This document shows, piece by piece, positions 1 through 8,836 of a stretch of 64,000 nucleotides of DNA. How positions within the stretch are numbered: the stretch's first letter is position 1; every line of letters begins with the position of its first letter. The translations under genes were made by a program, and so were the position numbers. The notes under the pieces were generated by a model. That model did not search any database. It was not told the origin of the DNA and saw nothing but the letters and a program-made list of their open reading frames with translations. This stretch comes from Acidovorax sp. FHTAMBA (lineage in GTDB: Bacteria > Pseudomonadota > Gammaproteobacteria > Burkholderiales > Burkholderiaceae_C): NCBI RefSeq assembly GCF_038958875.1, contig NZ_CP152407.1, positions 255,501 through 319,500 of the forward strand, read 5' to 3'.

Positions 1-451
1 CGGGCCAGGTGGCGTCGAGCAGCACAAACAGCGGGCGCTTGCCCTCGGCCTTGGCCACCTGCGTGACGACGCGCGCAGGCTCCACGAACTCGCCGGGGAA
101 CACCACATACGGCTGCCACTGCGGGTCGGCCAGCAGCGCCAGCAGGTCGGCGTGCACCTCGGTGCGCGCCCAGCCAAAGGCGTACGTGTCTGCCACCACA
201 TCGGCGATCAGCCAGCCGGTGTTGCTGGGCTTGAGCGGCTCGATGTCGGCCATCAGCAGGCACATGCCTGCACGCGTAGTCAGCGTGGGGCGCAGCGCGC
301 AAAGGCAGTGGCTGGGCACCAGGCGGCAGCCCGCGCAGCGTTCGCCTTTGGGGCCGCCCCGGGCCAGAAAGGGCTTGGCGCTGCGGGCGAGGCGCTCCGC
401 GCGCAGGCGCGAGACGGCGTGCGGTGCAGGGCTTGGCGCAGGGGCGGTCAC
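1..451 (-). CDS. DTW-domain protein, probable tRNA-uridine aminocarboxypropyltransferase (partial, 3' end outside window)
   Basis: This gene runs off the left edge, so about 150 N-terminal residues are visible. I take the GTG at 451-449 as start; it overlaps the TGA of the upstream methyltransferase (GTGA), so the two are probably translationally coupled. The N-terminus has a zinc-type CxxC-x6-CxC cluster (C39, C42, C49, C51), then the motif NTGWLIADVV, and near the edge LLDATWP, the family's signature. Family knowledge: DTW proteins such as E. coli TapT (YfiP) transfer an aminocarboxypropyl group from SAM to tRNA uridine-47. The exact subfamily cannot be settled from the visible half. Confidence 0.8.
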   Translation of the reverse strand, partial: MTAPAPSPAPHAVSRLRAERLARSAKPFLARGGPKGERCAGCRLVPSHCLCALRPTLTTRAGMCLLMADIEPLKPSNTGWLIADVVADTYAFGWARTEVHADLLALLADPQWQPYVVFPGEFVEPARVVTQVAKAEGKRPLFVLLDATWP

Positions 452-1056
452 TGCCCGCCCGCCTGCTCCAGCGCAAACAGCGGCAGCTCGGCCTTGCGGC
501 TCAGCCACACGCCGCCACCCAGTTCGATGGCGCCTTCGCGCAGGCCGCGCCGATAGAGCTCGGCGCGGTGGCGGAACACGCGGTTGTCGGTAATCTCTTC
601 GTCGATGATGTCGCGCTCGAAATCCTCGCGCGAGACGGCCTCGACATACAGCGCGCCTGTGGTCAGGCGGCCCAGGTTGAGCAGCGCGGCTTTCAGATCC
701 GGCGGGCTCAGGTAGGGCAGCACGCCCTGGCAGATGACCAGGTCAAACGGCGCATCGGCCACGTAGTCCACCACCGACCCCTGCTGCCACCCGAAGCGCT
801 CGCACAGGTAGGGGCTGAACTCCACGCCCTGGTAGCTGGCGCCCGGAAAGTGCTGCGCCACGATGCCCTTCCACAGCCCGATGCCGCAGCCCACGTCCAG
901 CACACGGCTCACCGGCACGCGCAGGTATTTGAGGTAGCTGCACACAAAGGTGCCCAAGCGCTCCATGTGCGCCGGGTCCACCACGCTGGTCTTTTTGTCA
1001 AAGTAAAAGCGCTGGTAGTAGGCCTCGTCAAAAGTGGTGGCGCTGGCGGATTTCAA
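448..1056 (-). CDS. class I SAM-dependent methyltransferase
   Basis: A 202-residue protein with the SAM-binding motif I VLDVGCGIG at residues 52-60, followed by the acidic loop and an ICQGVLPYL segment, as in small Rossmann-fold methyltransferases. The substrate is unknown. The frame is open well upstream, but homology-like sequence starts only here; I choose the TTG at 1056 because AGAGGA lies at a proper distance before it and the upstream residues are low-complexity Pro/Arg. The 3' end overlaps the DTW-domain gene, which suggests a two-gene operon, perhaps with an RNA-modification role (inference). Confidence 0.78.
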   Translation of the reverse strand: MKSASATTFDEAYYQRFYFDKKTSVVDPAHMERLGTFVCSYLKYLRVPVSRVLDVGCGIGLWKGIVAQHFPGASYQGVEFSPYLCERFGWQQGSVVDYVADAPFDLVICQGVLPYLSPPDLKAALLNLGRLTTGALYVEAVSREDFERDIIDEEITDNRVFRHRAELYRRGLREGAIELGGGVWLSRKAELPLFALEQAGGQ

Positions 1057-1147
1057 TGGGTGTGTCCTCTGGCATGGATGCGGCGGCGCGAACCGCGCCG
1101 GGCCCGGGAGTATCGCCCGCCGCGGTCCGCCGGCTTTCGGCCCGGGC

Positions 1148-1543
1148 CTACTTGACTGCGGCGTCCTTGGGCGGGCGGTGCAGCGCGCACAGCTTGTTGC
1201 CGTCCGGGTCACGCAGGTAGGCCAGGTACAGCTTGCCGCCGGGGCCTTCGCGCCAGCCCGGGGGGTCTTCGCAGGTGGTGCCGCCGTTGGCCACACCGGC
1301 GGCGTGGAAGGCATCGGTCTGCTCGGTCGACTGCATGGCAAAACCGATGGTCGCGCCGTTGCCGAAGGTGGCGGGCTCGCCGTTGATCGGGGTGGTGATG
1401 CCAAAGGTACCGGTGGGGCCGCGGTAGAAGTAGCGGTTCTTGTTGGCCACCCCGGGCGGCACGCCCAGCGTGCCGAGCACGGCGTCATAAAACTTGCGGG
1501 ATGCCTCCAGATCGTTCACACCGACCATCACATGACTGAACAT
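1148..1543 (-). CDS. VOC family protein (glyoxalase/bleomycin-resistance/dioxygenase fold)
   Basis: A 131-residue single-domain protein beginning FSHVMVGVNDLEASRKFY, the first beta-alpha unit of the vicinal-oxygen-chelate fold, and ending with the LAYLRDPDGNKL hairpin. Members bind divalent metals or hydrophobic ligands. The first metal-ligand position (His4) is present, but the Glu that normally follows the DPDGN turn is replaced by Cys/Ala, so this may not be a metalloenzyme of the glyoxalase I type. Function unassigned. It lies 91 bp upstream of the methyltransferase on the same strand. Confidence 0.8.
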   Translation of the reverse strand: MFSHVMVGVNDLEASRKFYDAVLGTLGVPPGVANKNRYFYRGPTGTFGITTPINGEPATFGNGATIGFAMQSTEQTDAFHAAGVANGGTTCEDPPGWREGPGGKLYLAYLRDPDGNKLCALHRPPKDAAVK

Positions 1544-1712
1544 TTTGCGTGTCTCCGTTGGGCCCCGGGGGCGGGGCGGTTTGTGGGCGCTGCGATGTTA
1601 GCCGCTGGTAGATGCCCCATGCCCGCCGTCGGCGAAAGGGGCGGCTGACAGCGCCGGCCATGCCCCGGCGCGCTGCAGGCCATCGGTCCGAAGCCCATGG
1701 GTAATTTCAGAG

Positions 1713-1769
1713 TAAAATCAGGCGCTAGCGCTTATACAGAAAGCGCCAACAGCTATATTATTAATAGCA
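1713..1769. repeat. REP-like dispersed repeat, copy 1
   Basis: Family-A repeat: a hairpin core (GGCGCT...AGCGCC around GCTTATACAG) followed by CAACAGCTAT and an AT-rich tail. It fills the gap between the VOC gene and the 3' end of the GGDEF/EAL gene. The same arrangement recurs at least 12 more times in the window. Confidence 0.75.
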
Positions 1770-1771
1770 AA

Positions 1772-4700
1772 TCAAAGCAGCTCCGCAGGCCCGGGGCGGC
1801 CGAACAGGTAGCCCTGGAACTGGCGGCAGCCGTTGCGCAGCAGGAACGCGCGCTGGCCTTCGGTCTCGACGCCCTCGGCCACCACATCCAGGCCCAGGCT
1901 GCGCGCCAGCGTGATGATGGTGCAGGCGATGGTGGCGTCGTTGGGGTCGGTGAGCACGTCGCGCACAAAACTCTGGTCGATCTTGAGCTGGTCCAGCGGC
2001 AGGCGCTTGAGGTAGCTCAGCGACGAGTAACCCGTGCCAAAGTCATCCAGCGAGAAACCGACGCCCTGGGTGCGCAGCGCCTGCATCTTGAGGATGCTGT
2101 CTTCCACATCGTGCAGCAGCAGGCTTTCGGTCAGCTCCAGCTTGAGGCGGGCGGGGTCGGCACCGGCGGCGCGCAGCACGCTGAGCACGCCGTCGGCAAA
2201 GTCGGGCTGCCGGAACTCCTGCGCGCTCACGTTCACGGCCAGGCTCCACATCGCCGTCGCGGGCGCTGCTGCCCATTGCGCCAGCTGCTGGCAGGCCAGG
2301 GTGAGCACCTGGCGGCCCAGGGGCAGGATGAGCCCCGTCTGCTCGGCAAGCGGGATGAAATCCCCGGGCGACACCATGCCGCGCTGGGGGTGGTGCCAGC
2401 GCACCAGCGCCTCGGCGCCCAGCACCTGGCCCGCTTCGTCCACCACTGGCTGGTAGTGGAGCAGGAATTCGCTGCGCAGCAGGCCCTGGCGCATGTCGCC
2501 CTCCAGTGCCGATCGGGCCGTGACGGCGGCCTGCATGGCAGGGTCAAAAAAGCACAGCGTGTTGCGGCCCTTGGCCTTGGCCTGGTACATGGCCAGGTCA
2601 GCGCGCTGCAGCAGCTCCTGCACGGGCAGCTGCACATCGCGAAACAGCGCAATGCCAATGCTGGGGGTGCTGTGCACTTCGCTGTTTTGCACCGTGTAGG
2701 GCTGGTTCAATGCGGTCAGCATCTTCAGCGCGACGGCCTCGGCCTCTGCGCCTGCCGCTTGCAGTTCGGCGTTCAGGCCCTGGAGCACCACCACGAATTC
2801 GTCGCCGCCCAGGCGGGCCACGGTGTCGGTGGCGCGCACGCTGGCCCCGATGCGCATGCCCACCTGCACCAAAAGGCGGTCACCCCACTCGTGGCCCATG
2901 GTGTCGTTGATGTCCTTGAAGTTGTCGAGATCCAGGAACAGCAGGGCGCCATGGCTGCCCTCGCGCGCACAGGCGCTGGCCGCGCGTTCGAGCCGGTCCA
3001 TCAGCAGCCGCCGGTTGGGCAGGCCCGTGAGCTCGTCATAGAACGCGAGGCGCTGGATCTCCGCCTCGGCCAGCTTGCGCTCGGTGATGTCGCGCGCCAC
3101 GCCCCGGTAGCCGGTGAACTGGCCGGCCTCATCAAAGATGGGCTCTCCGCTGATGGAGATCCACACGGGCCTGCCGTCTTCCGCCAGACGCTGCATCTCG
3201 AAATCGTGAAACACCTCGTGCGCCTCCAGCTGCCGGCGGTGCTCTCGCCACTGGGCTTCGCTCACAAAGGTGTGGGGCAGCTCCCAGCGCGTGCGGCCGT
3301 AGTGCATGTCGTCGGGCACGCCGGCTTCGTTGTGGGGGTTGCCGTCCAGCCGCACAAAGCGGAACTGCGCGTCCTGCTCCCAGTACCAGTCGGAGGACAG
3401 CTGGGTGAGGCTGCGCCAGCGGGACTCGCTCAGGCGCAGGGCCTCCAGCGTGCTGAGGTAATCGGTCACATCGGTGAAGGTGCGAACGCGCCCGCCTTGC
3501 TCCAGCGCGCGGGTGCGCACTTCGATGTAGCGGCCCTGCAGGTTGCGCCGCACGTAGGTTTCCGGCATGGTGAGCCTGCCGCCGTGGGCCGCGTATTCCG
3601 ACGCCACGTAGTTGCGCGCCCCCGGCTCGATCAGCTCGAACCCCTGGCCAAAGTCCCCGCGCTCGGCCTGAAAGCGCACCACGTCCTCTACCCGCGGTTG
3701 CGTGGCCAGGAGCGACTCGGGCAGGTCCAGCAGCTCCAGATAGCGGCGGTTGTACACGCGGATGCGGCCCTCCACATCCACATTGGTGATGCCCTGCGAG
3801 ACGCTGGCGAGCGTGCCTTCCAGGGCCCGGGTCTTCTCGGCCAGCAGGGCGCTGGTGCGCTCGAGCTGGGCTTCCACGGCGCTGCGCGCCAGTTCGGCAC
3901 GGCGCGCCATCTCCAGCTGGCCTACGGTGTTGAGCAGGGGCTGAAGAAACTGCACATCGGCGGCCGAGTAGCCCTCGGCCCGGTTGGCCAGGCCCACCAT
4001 GGCCACCAGCTCCCCGGCGGCGTGAATGGGCAGCCCCAGGTAGGTGAGCAGCGGCGGATGCCCCCGCGGCGTGCCGGCGCTGCGGTGGTCGCTCCGCGCA
4101 TCGTTGGTGAGCACCGGCTCCCCGGTCACCAGCGCAGCCCCCACCAGCGAATGGAGGTTGTCGAACACCATGCCACCCTCTGCGTGCTGCGCATACCGGG
4201 CGCGGGAGGCTTCGTCCCAGCTGATGTCGGTGATGGCGTGCACCCGCAGGTACGGGCGCCCGTCATCGCCGCGCTGCACCTGGCCCACCATGCCGAACGC
4301 GCTTTGGGTGAGCGCCATCAGTTCGTCCAGCAGCGCCTCGAAGGCCGCCCGGGGCCCGGAGCTGGCAATGAACATGGCCTGGGCCCGCGAGATCGCCTGC
4401 AGCAGCCTGTGCTGGCGGGCCAGCATGGTTTCTGCGGCGCGCCGGGCCCGGGCGCTGGAACTGCGCTCGAGCACCGAGTCAATCTGTGCGGGCAATGTGA
4501 GCAGGTAGTCCAGCGCAGTGTCCTGCACCGCAAAATCATCGAAGCCGTAGCGCATGGCCTGTGCGGCGTGGGTTTCGGCACCCGAGCGCACGATGATCAT
4601 GGCCGGCACGCCGTCGAGCATGCGCAACAGGTCAAAGGCCGACCCGTCCACCGTGCGCTGCGCCGCCAGCACGATATCGGGCGGGCTGCCCCCGTTGCGG

Positions 4701-4834
4701 TCCAGGTATTCGCCCGCCTCCCGCAGCGATGCGGCCACCTCCACCCGCCAGCCCGACCAGGGGTCCGCCAGCGCGTCGACCACGGCCTGCGCGTGAAGGG
4801 GATCGCTTTCGATCAGCAGGATGGAGATGGGCAT
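1772..4834 (-). CDS. pseudo-receiver/GAF/PAS/GGDEF/EAL cyclic-di-GMP signalling protein
   Basis: A 1020-residue cytoplasmic protein. From the N-terminus: a receiver-like domain (about 1-120), a GAF domain (about 165-315), two PAS domains (about 355-600), GGDEF (about 600-770, intact GGDEF motif near residue 675) and EAL (about 780-1020, EALVRW near residue 805, plus intact NVS, LELTES, DDFGTG and KIDQ motifs). Both catalytic domains therefore look competent for c-di-GMP synthesis and hydrolysis. In the receiver the phospho-acceptor Asp is replaced (PDIVLAAQ instead of the usual DLxxxD), so it is probably a pseudo-receiver. It stands alone, convergent with the VOC gene's repeat and divergent from apt. 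The output pathway is unknown. Confidence 0.9.
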   Translation of the reverse strand: MPISILLIESDPLHAQAVVDALADPWSGWRVEVAASLREAGEYLDRNGGSPPDIVLAAQRTVDGSAFDLLRMLDGVPAMIIVRSGAETHAAQAMRYGFDDFAVQDTALDYLLTLPAQIDSVLERSSSARARRAAETMLARQHRLLQAISRAQAMFIASSGPRAAFEALLDELMALTQSAFGMVGQVQRGDDGRPYLRVHAITDISWDEASRARYAQHAEGGMVFDNLHSLVGAALVTGEPVLTNDARSDHRSAGTPRGHPPLLTYLGLPIHAAGELVAMVGLANRAEGYSAADVQFLQPLLNTVGQLEMARRAELARSAVEAQLERTSALLAEKTRALEGTLASVSQGITNVDVEGRIRVYNRRYLELLDLPESLLATQPRVEDVVRFQAERGDFGQGFELIEPGARNYVASEYAAHGGRLTMPETYVRRNLQGRYIEVRTRALEQGGRVRTFTDVTDYLSTLEALRLSESRWRSLTQLSSDWYWEQDAQFRFVRLDGNPHNEAGVPDDMHYGRTRWELPHTFVSEAQWREHRRQLEAHEVFHDFEMQRLAEDGRPVWISISGEPIFDEAGQFTGYRGVARDITERKLAEAEIQRLAFYDELTGLPNRRLLMDRLERAASACAREGSHGALLFLDLDNFKDINDTMGHEWGDRLLVQVGMRIGASVRATDTVARLGGDEFVVVLQGLNAELQAAGAEAEAVALKMLTALNQPYTVQNSEVHSTPSIGIALFRDVQLPVQELLQRADLAMYQAKAKGRNTLCFFDPAMQAAVTARSALEGDMRQGLLRSEFLLHYQPVVDEAGQVLGAEALVRWHHPQRGMVSPGDFIPLAEQTGLILPLGRQVLTLACQQLAQWAAAPATAMWSLAVNVSAQEFRQPDFADGVLSVLRAAGADPARLKLELTESLLLHDVEDSILKMQALRTQGVGFSLDDFGTGYSSLSYLKRLPLDQLKIDQSFVRDVLTDPNDATIACTIITLARSLGLDVVAEGVETEGQRAFLLRNGCRQFQGYLFGRPGPAELL

Positions 4835-5022
4835 GGCCGACCGGCGTGGGGTGATCGAGGGTGCTGTCAGCCCGAAAGTAACAGCGCTGAAACATTATGC
4901 GGGTTTCGACCGCACCCCGCGGCCCCGCGGCCAAGGGCCGAAGGCGCCTACTGGATACACTTTGCGCCGCACTCCGCTTTCGGCGCCGTGCCTTTGCCCG
5001 GCCCCAACACCCTTCCCCGACC

Positions 5023-5577
5023 ATGCAGCCACTCAGCGTCAACGAATACCTCCGCCAGCACATCCGCACAGTGCCCGACTGGCCCGCGCCCGGCGTGCAG
5101 TTCCGTGACATCACGCCGCTGCTGCAGGACCCGAAGGTGTTCCGCGTACTGATCGACGCGTTTGTGCACCGCTACATGGACAAGGCATTGCGCCCCGATG
5201 TGGTGGCCGGGCTGGATGCGCGCGGCTTCATCCTGGGTGCCGTGGTGGCCTATGAACTCAACGTGGGGTTCGTGCCCATCCGCAAGAAGGGCAAGCTGCC
5301 GTTCACGACCGTGGAGGAAACCTACGAGCTCGAATACGGCAGCGCCACCGTGGAGCTGCACACCGACGCCGTCAAGCCCGGCGACCGCGTGCTGCTCATC
5401 GACGACCTCATCGCCACCGGCGGCACGATGATGGCCGGCCGCAAGCTCCTGGAGAAACTGGGTGCCACCGTCACCGAGGGCGCCGCCATTGTGGACCTGC
5501 CTGAACTCGGCGGGTCGGCGCGGCTGCGGGAATCCGGCCTGCCGCTGTACACCCTGGTGGATTTCGCGGGGCACTGA
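5023..5577 (+). CDS. apt: adenine phosphoribosyltransferase
   Basis: A 184-residue enzyme converting adenine and PRPP to AMP in purine salvage. Visible landmarks are the N-terminal WPAPGVQFRDITPLL segment, GLDARGF, the flexible-loop region RKKGKLPF, and the PRPP-binding motif VLLIDDLIATGGT (about 123-135). Length is typical of the family. The ATG at 5023 starts the conserved MQPLSVNEYL region; the frame is open further upstream without family similarity. It is divergent from the GGDEF/EAL gene. Confidence 0.96.
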   Translation: MQPLSVNEYLRQHIRTVPDWPAPGVQFRDITPLLQDPKVFRVLIDAFVHRYMDKALRPDVVAGLDARGFILGAVVAYELNVGFVPIRKKGKLPFTTVEETYELEYGSATVELHTDAVKPGDRVLLIDDLIATGGTMMAGRKLLEKLGATVTEGAAIVDLPELGGSARLRESGLPLYTLVDFAGH

Positions 5578-5617
5578 CGCACCACCCGCGGCGCCCGGTG
5601 CTGCGTACCGCCAGGGC

Positions 5618-6541
5618 TCAGTTCAGTTCGCCGTACTGGGTGCTGCTCAGATCGGGAGAAGGGCCGTCGGCACCGGGCATCTCGGTGTCTTCAAAACCCG
5701 TGGGCTGCGCGGGCGGCAGGATGGGGCCGGACCGCACTGGTACGCCCGGCCTGGCGGCCGCCGCAACACCGGCAGCGGTGCCGCCCGCCGCAGAGGCGAG
5801 GGCGCGTTTGAATGCCGCCACTTCATCGGCCTCGATGGGCTCAAAGCGCTGCGCCGGACGCGGCGCAACAGCAGGCGTTGCGGGTGCGGGTGCTACCACA
5901 GGCTGCGCCAGCGGCGGCCGCACCGGAACGACCGCGGGCGCGGGCGTAGTGGCAGCAGCGGCGGGCAGCGGCGCCGCCGGACGGGCCGGGGCCACCACCG
6001 GCGCAGGGGCTGGTGCAGCCACCGGGGCCGGGCGCCGGGGCAGCGATGGCGCAGCCTGCAGGGCAGCGCCCTGGGGTGCCACGCCCTTTTGCGGTATGCC
6101 CACCGCCACGTGGTCGTTGATGCGCCAGTAAACGGCCGTCACCAGAATGTCATAGCGGGTCTTGGCGGTTTGCGCGATCAGGGCCTCGATCTCGGACAGG
6201 CGCACGGTTTCGCCGCCGTATTCACGCGCCAGATCCATCATCACCAGAAACTGGCGCCCGCGCTGGTCCAGCGAGAGCACCTTGAACTTGTAGCTGGCCG
6301 ACAGCACCCCTGCACGCACCATGGCGTCACGCACCACGGTGTACAGCAGCTCCCGCCGCTCCATGCGCTCGTTCTTGCGATTGGCAGCGTGTTCGGGGGG
6401 CAGGGGCTCCACCAGCGGCTTGCTCTGGCGGCCGGGCGTAAGCGGCACCGTCGCATCGGCGTTCAACAGCCCCGAGGGTTCGGCCAGCGGCCGGGGCTTT
6501 GGGGGGGCAGGTTTGCGGCTGAACCAACTGAACAGGGACAT
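5618..6541 (-). CDS. conserved Pro/Ala-rich hypothetical protein
   Basis: A 307-residue protein of unrecognised family. It opens MSLFSWFSRKP and has a Pro-rich linker, then a folded-looking segment (about 60-150, YTVVRDAMVRAGVLSASYKF to the VAVGIPQKG region), then a long Pro/Ala/Val tail (about 160-240), and ends acidic. There is no signal peptide or clear membrane helix; the N-terminal FSWF could be a weak membrane anchor. I chose the ATG at 6541, with AGAAAG upstream, over an in-frame start 60 bp earlier. It is followed by nothing on the same strand before apt, with which it converges. Confidence 0.7.
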   Translation of the reverse strand: MSLFSWFSRKPAPPKPRPLAEPSGLLNADATVPLTPGRQSKPLVEPLPPEHAANRKNERMERRELLYTVVRDAMVRAGVLSASYKFKVLSLDQRGRQFLVMMDLAREYGGETVRLSEIEALIAQTAKTRYDILVTAVYWRINDHVAVGIPQKGVAPQGAALQAAPSLPRRPAPVAAPAPAPVVAPARPAAPLPAAAATTPAPAVVPVRPPLAQPVVAPAPATPAVAPRPAQRFEPIEADEVAAFKRALASAAGGTAAGVAAAARPGVPVRSGPILPPAQPTGFEDTEMPGADGPSPDLSSTQYGELN

Positions 6542-6651
6542 GGCTTGCTTTCTACGGGACGGCGCCGGAAAAATCCGAATCGAGTGTAACGTGCCGTACA
6601 CCCGTTCGAACCCCGAACAAGCCCGCAGGCCGAATCAGCGCGGGTCGCCTG

Positions 6652-7143
6652 TCAGGTGGCCGCAACGCGGCGGCGGCGGTTGCCCAGCCGCTTGGCCAGC
6701 ACCGCCCCGGCGGCCATCACCAGGCCCAGTGCGATGGCAGGCTGACGGTTGGTGAGTTCGGTAAAACGGATCGCCGGCAGGCTCCAGAGTTTGCAGGGGG
6801 CGCTGGCCTGCACCGTGGCGCTGCGCGTGCGGTGCGAAAAGAACGCGCCTTCCCCCACCACAGACCCGGGCCCCACGATGGCCAGCCGCAGCCGCTCCTT
6901 TTCATCCTGGTAGTGCACGCTGAGGCTGCCGCTTTCGACGAGGTACAGCGTGCGGTCGGTCGCGCCCTGGCTGAAAAGGATTTGCCCTGCGGGCAGCACC
7001 ACAGGCAGCAGGTAGGACGACAGGATGTCCCACTGCGCCGGGGTCAGCGGATTGGTCATGCTGTCATCGGCGCTGGCCTGTGCGATGGCGTCGATCAGAC
7101 CTTGCAGGTCCACCTTGGAAACAACAGGCGTGGAGGCATTCAT
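6652..7143 (-). CDS. cyclic-nucleotide-binding domain protein (Crp-like sensor without HTH)
   Basis: A 163-residue protein with one cNMP-binding beta-roll: LPAGQILFSQGATDRTLYLVESGSL (about 50-75) and GPGSVVGEGAFF (about 93-104), followed by a hydrophobic stretch (IALGLVMAAGAVLA) and a basic tail. There is no C-terminal winged helix, so it is not a classical Crp/Fnr regulator. The hydrophobic C-terminus followed by RRRR could be a membrane anchor. The phosphate-binding Arg of true cAMP receptors is not evident (ERTRS context is degenerate), so the ligand is unknown. Confidence 0.75.
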   Translation of the reverse strand: MNASTPVVSKVDLQGLIDAIAQASADDSMTNPLTPAQWDILSSYLLPVVLPAGQILFSQGATDRTLYLVESGSLSVHYQDEKERLRLAIVGPGSVVGEGAFFSHRTRSATVQASAPCKLWSLPAIRFTELTNRQPAIALGLVMAAGAVLAKRLGNRRRRVAAT

Positions 7144-7265
7144 GGTGTGCGAAGCTACCCTTGTTACAGATTGCGCACAAGCGCTGTTTACGTCCGTTTA
7201 CAACATTAGCGACGAGCGGGCGGCGGCGCCCGGCGACCGGGGCTGCACCGCGCTGCCGGTGCCGC

Positions 7266-8690
7266 CTACTTGCCGATGCAGAAGCTGGAAAAGATCACGC
7301 CCAGCAGGTCGTCGGAGGTGAATTCGCCTGTGATGGCGTTCAACGCAGTCTGCGCCAGGCGCAGCTCTTCGGCCAGCAGGTCGAGCGCGGGGCCCTGTGC
7401 GTGCAGCTGGTCGGCCGCCTCTTGCAGGTGTACGCCCACGGCCTCCAAGGCCTGCACATGCCGGGCACGGGCTGTGTACAGGCCTTCGGGCGCCGACTGC
7501 CAGCCCGCCACGTCCAGCAGCAGGCGGCGCAGCGCGTCCAGCCCCTCGCCCGTGCGGGCGGACAGGCGCACGCCGGGCCGGGTACTTTCAACGGCCGGGG
7601 CTGTCGCACCTGGCGCCTTGTCGAGCTTGTTCCAGACATCAATCACGGGGATGTTCTGAGGCATTTTTTGGCCCATAGCGCTTGCTATGACTGCGTCACC
7701 AGCTATGTATTCAGGAGCATCCATGCGCTCCAGGTCGTGCAGGAACAGCACTGCATCCGCCCCTGCGATCTCGTCCCACGCGCGCGCAATGCCGATGCGC
7801 TCCACCTCGTCGCTGCTGTCGCGCAGGCCGGCGGTGTCAATGATGTGCAGCGGCACGCCTTCGATCTGGATGGTCTGCTGCACCTTGTCGCGCGTGGTGC
7901 CTGCAATCGGCGTGACGATGGCCAGCTCGGCCCCTGCGAGTGCGTTGAGCAGCGAACTCTTGCCGGCGTTGGGCTGCCCGGCGATGACCACCTTGATGCC
8001 CTCGCGCAGCAGCGCGCCCTGGCGCGTGCGCTGCATCACCGCCGCCAGGGTTTGCTGCAAATTCGATAGCTGTCCGCGCGCATCTGCCTTGCGCAGGAAG
8101 TCGATTTCTTCTTCGGGAAAATCCAGCGTGGCCTCGACCAGCATGCGCAGGTGGATGAGCGCGTCGCGCAGGCCATGGATCTCGGCCGAGAACGCGCCGC
8201 TGAGTGATCGGCTGGCGCTGCGGGCGGCCGCGGAAGTAGAGGCGTCGATCAGGTCGGCAATGGCCTCGGCCTGGGCCAGGTCGATCTTGTCGTTGAGGAA
8301 GGCGCGTTCCGTGAACTCCCCCGGCTGGGCGACACGCAAGCCCCGCAGGCGGGGCTGGCCGGTAGCGGGGTCGGCAGCGGCCCCCGCCTCCAGACAGCGC
8401 GCCAGCAGCAGCTGGAGCACCACGGCGCCGCCGTGGGCCTGCAGCTCCAGCACGTCTTCGCCGGTGTAGCTGTGCGGACCCGGAAAAAACAGCGCCAGCC
8501 CCTGGTCAATGGCTTCGCCCTGGGCATCGCGAAAGGGCAGGTAGGTGGCTTCGCGGGGCTTGAGGGTGCGCCCGCAAACCGCCTGCATCAGCGCATCCAA
8601 CCCGCGCCCTGACACGCGCACGATGCCGACGGCCCCCCGCCCGGGTGCGGTGGCAATGGCGACGATGGGGTGTTGGTGGCGGGCAAGCAT
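7266..8690 (-). CDS. mnmE: tRNA-5-carboxymethylaminomethyl-2-thiouridine GTPase MnmE
   Basis: A 474-residue GTPase that acts with MnmG to modify wobble uridine-34 of tRNAs. The N-terminal tetrahydrofolate domain begins IVAIATAPGRGAVGIVRVSG; the G domain shows GQPNAGKSSLLN (about 232-243), DTAG and NKLD (about 353); the protein ends with the catalytic CIGK motif. Start at 8690 matches the family N-terminus; an upstream in-frame ATG adds 19 atypical residues. Last gene of the rpmH-rnpA-yidD-yidC-mnmE block. Residues about 325-342 are encoded by a copy of the dispersed family-A repeat, an in-frame insertion or replacement inside the G domain just before NKLD. Confidence 0.96.
   Translation of the reverse strand: MLARHQHPIVAIATAPGRGAVGIVRVSGRGLDALMQAVCGRTLKPREATYLPFRDAQGEAIDQGLALFFPGPHSYTGEDVLELQAHGGAVVLQLLLARCLEAGAAADPATGQPRLRGLRVAQPGEFTERAFLNDKIDLAQAEAIADLIDASTSAAARSASRSLSGAFSAEIHGLRDALIHLRMLVEATLDFPEEEIDFLRKADARGQLSNLQQTLAAVMQRTRQGALLREGIKVVIAGQPNAGKSSLLNALAGAELAIVTPIAGTTRDKVQQTIQIEGVPLHIIDTAGLRDSSDEVERIGIARAWDEIAGADAVLFLHDLERMDAPEYIAGDAVIASAMGQKMPQNIPVIDVWNKLDKAPGATAPAVESTRPGVRLSARTGEGLDALRRLLLDVAGWQSAPEGLYTARARHVQALEAVGVHLQEAADQLHAQGPALDLLAEELRLAQTALNAITGEFTSDDLLGVIFSSFCIGK
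7663..7715. repeat. REP-like dispersed repeat inside mnmE, copy 2
   Basis: The plus strand here reads TTTTTTGGCCCATAGCGCTT, then CACCAGCTATG and TTCAGGAGCA, matching the order of elements in intergenic family-A copies. It lies entirely in the mnmE coding sequence and keeps the frame. Confidence 0.6.
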
Positions 8691-8748
8691 GTGCGGCGAT
8701 TTTGGGAATAGAGCGCCAAAAATTGGCGCGGCCCAAGCGCGAGACACC

Positions 8749-8836
8749 GCGCAAGGGCCGCCCCGCCGCGCTGGTGTCGTCCCCCTTCCCGCGCGCAGCG
8801 CGAGAGAAAGGGGGAAGCGGCGCAGCCGCTCAGGGG
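8749..8836. repeat. 3'-flanking dispersed repeat (family B), copy 1
   Basis: An 88-bp element directly after the yidC stop codon (minus-strand orientation). It contains CAAGGGCCGCCCCGC, a GTCGTCCCCCTTCC block, GAGAAAGGGGGAAG and the palindrome AGCGGCGCAGCCGCT. The CCCCCTT/AAGGGGG arms can form a stem. Three similar copies occur 3' of livF, livK and the NlpC/P60 gene. Confidence 0.75.

Noticed and set aside
1697..5152. A 1151-codon open frame on the plus strand opposite the GGDEF/EAL gene
   Set aside because: Its composition (Gln/His/Ala/Gly-rich, no motifs) is that of an antisense shadow of a high-GC gene; the minus-strand protein has full domain structure.
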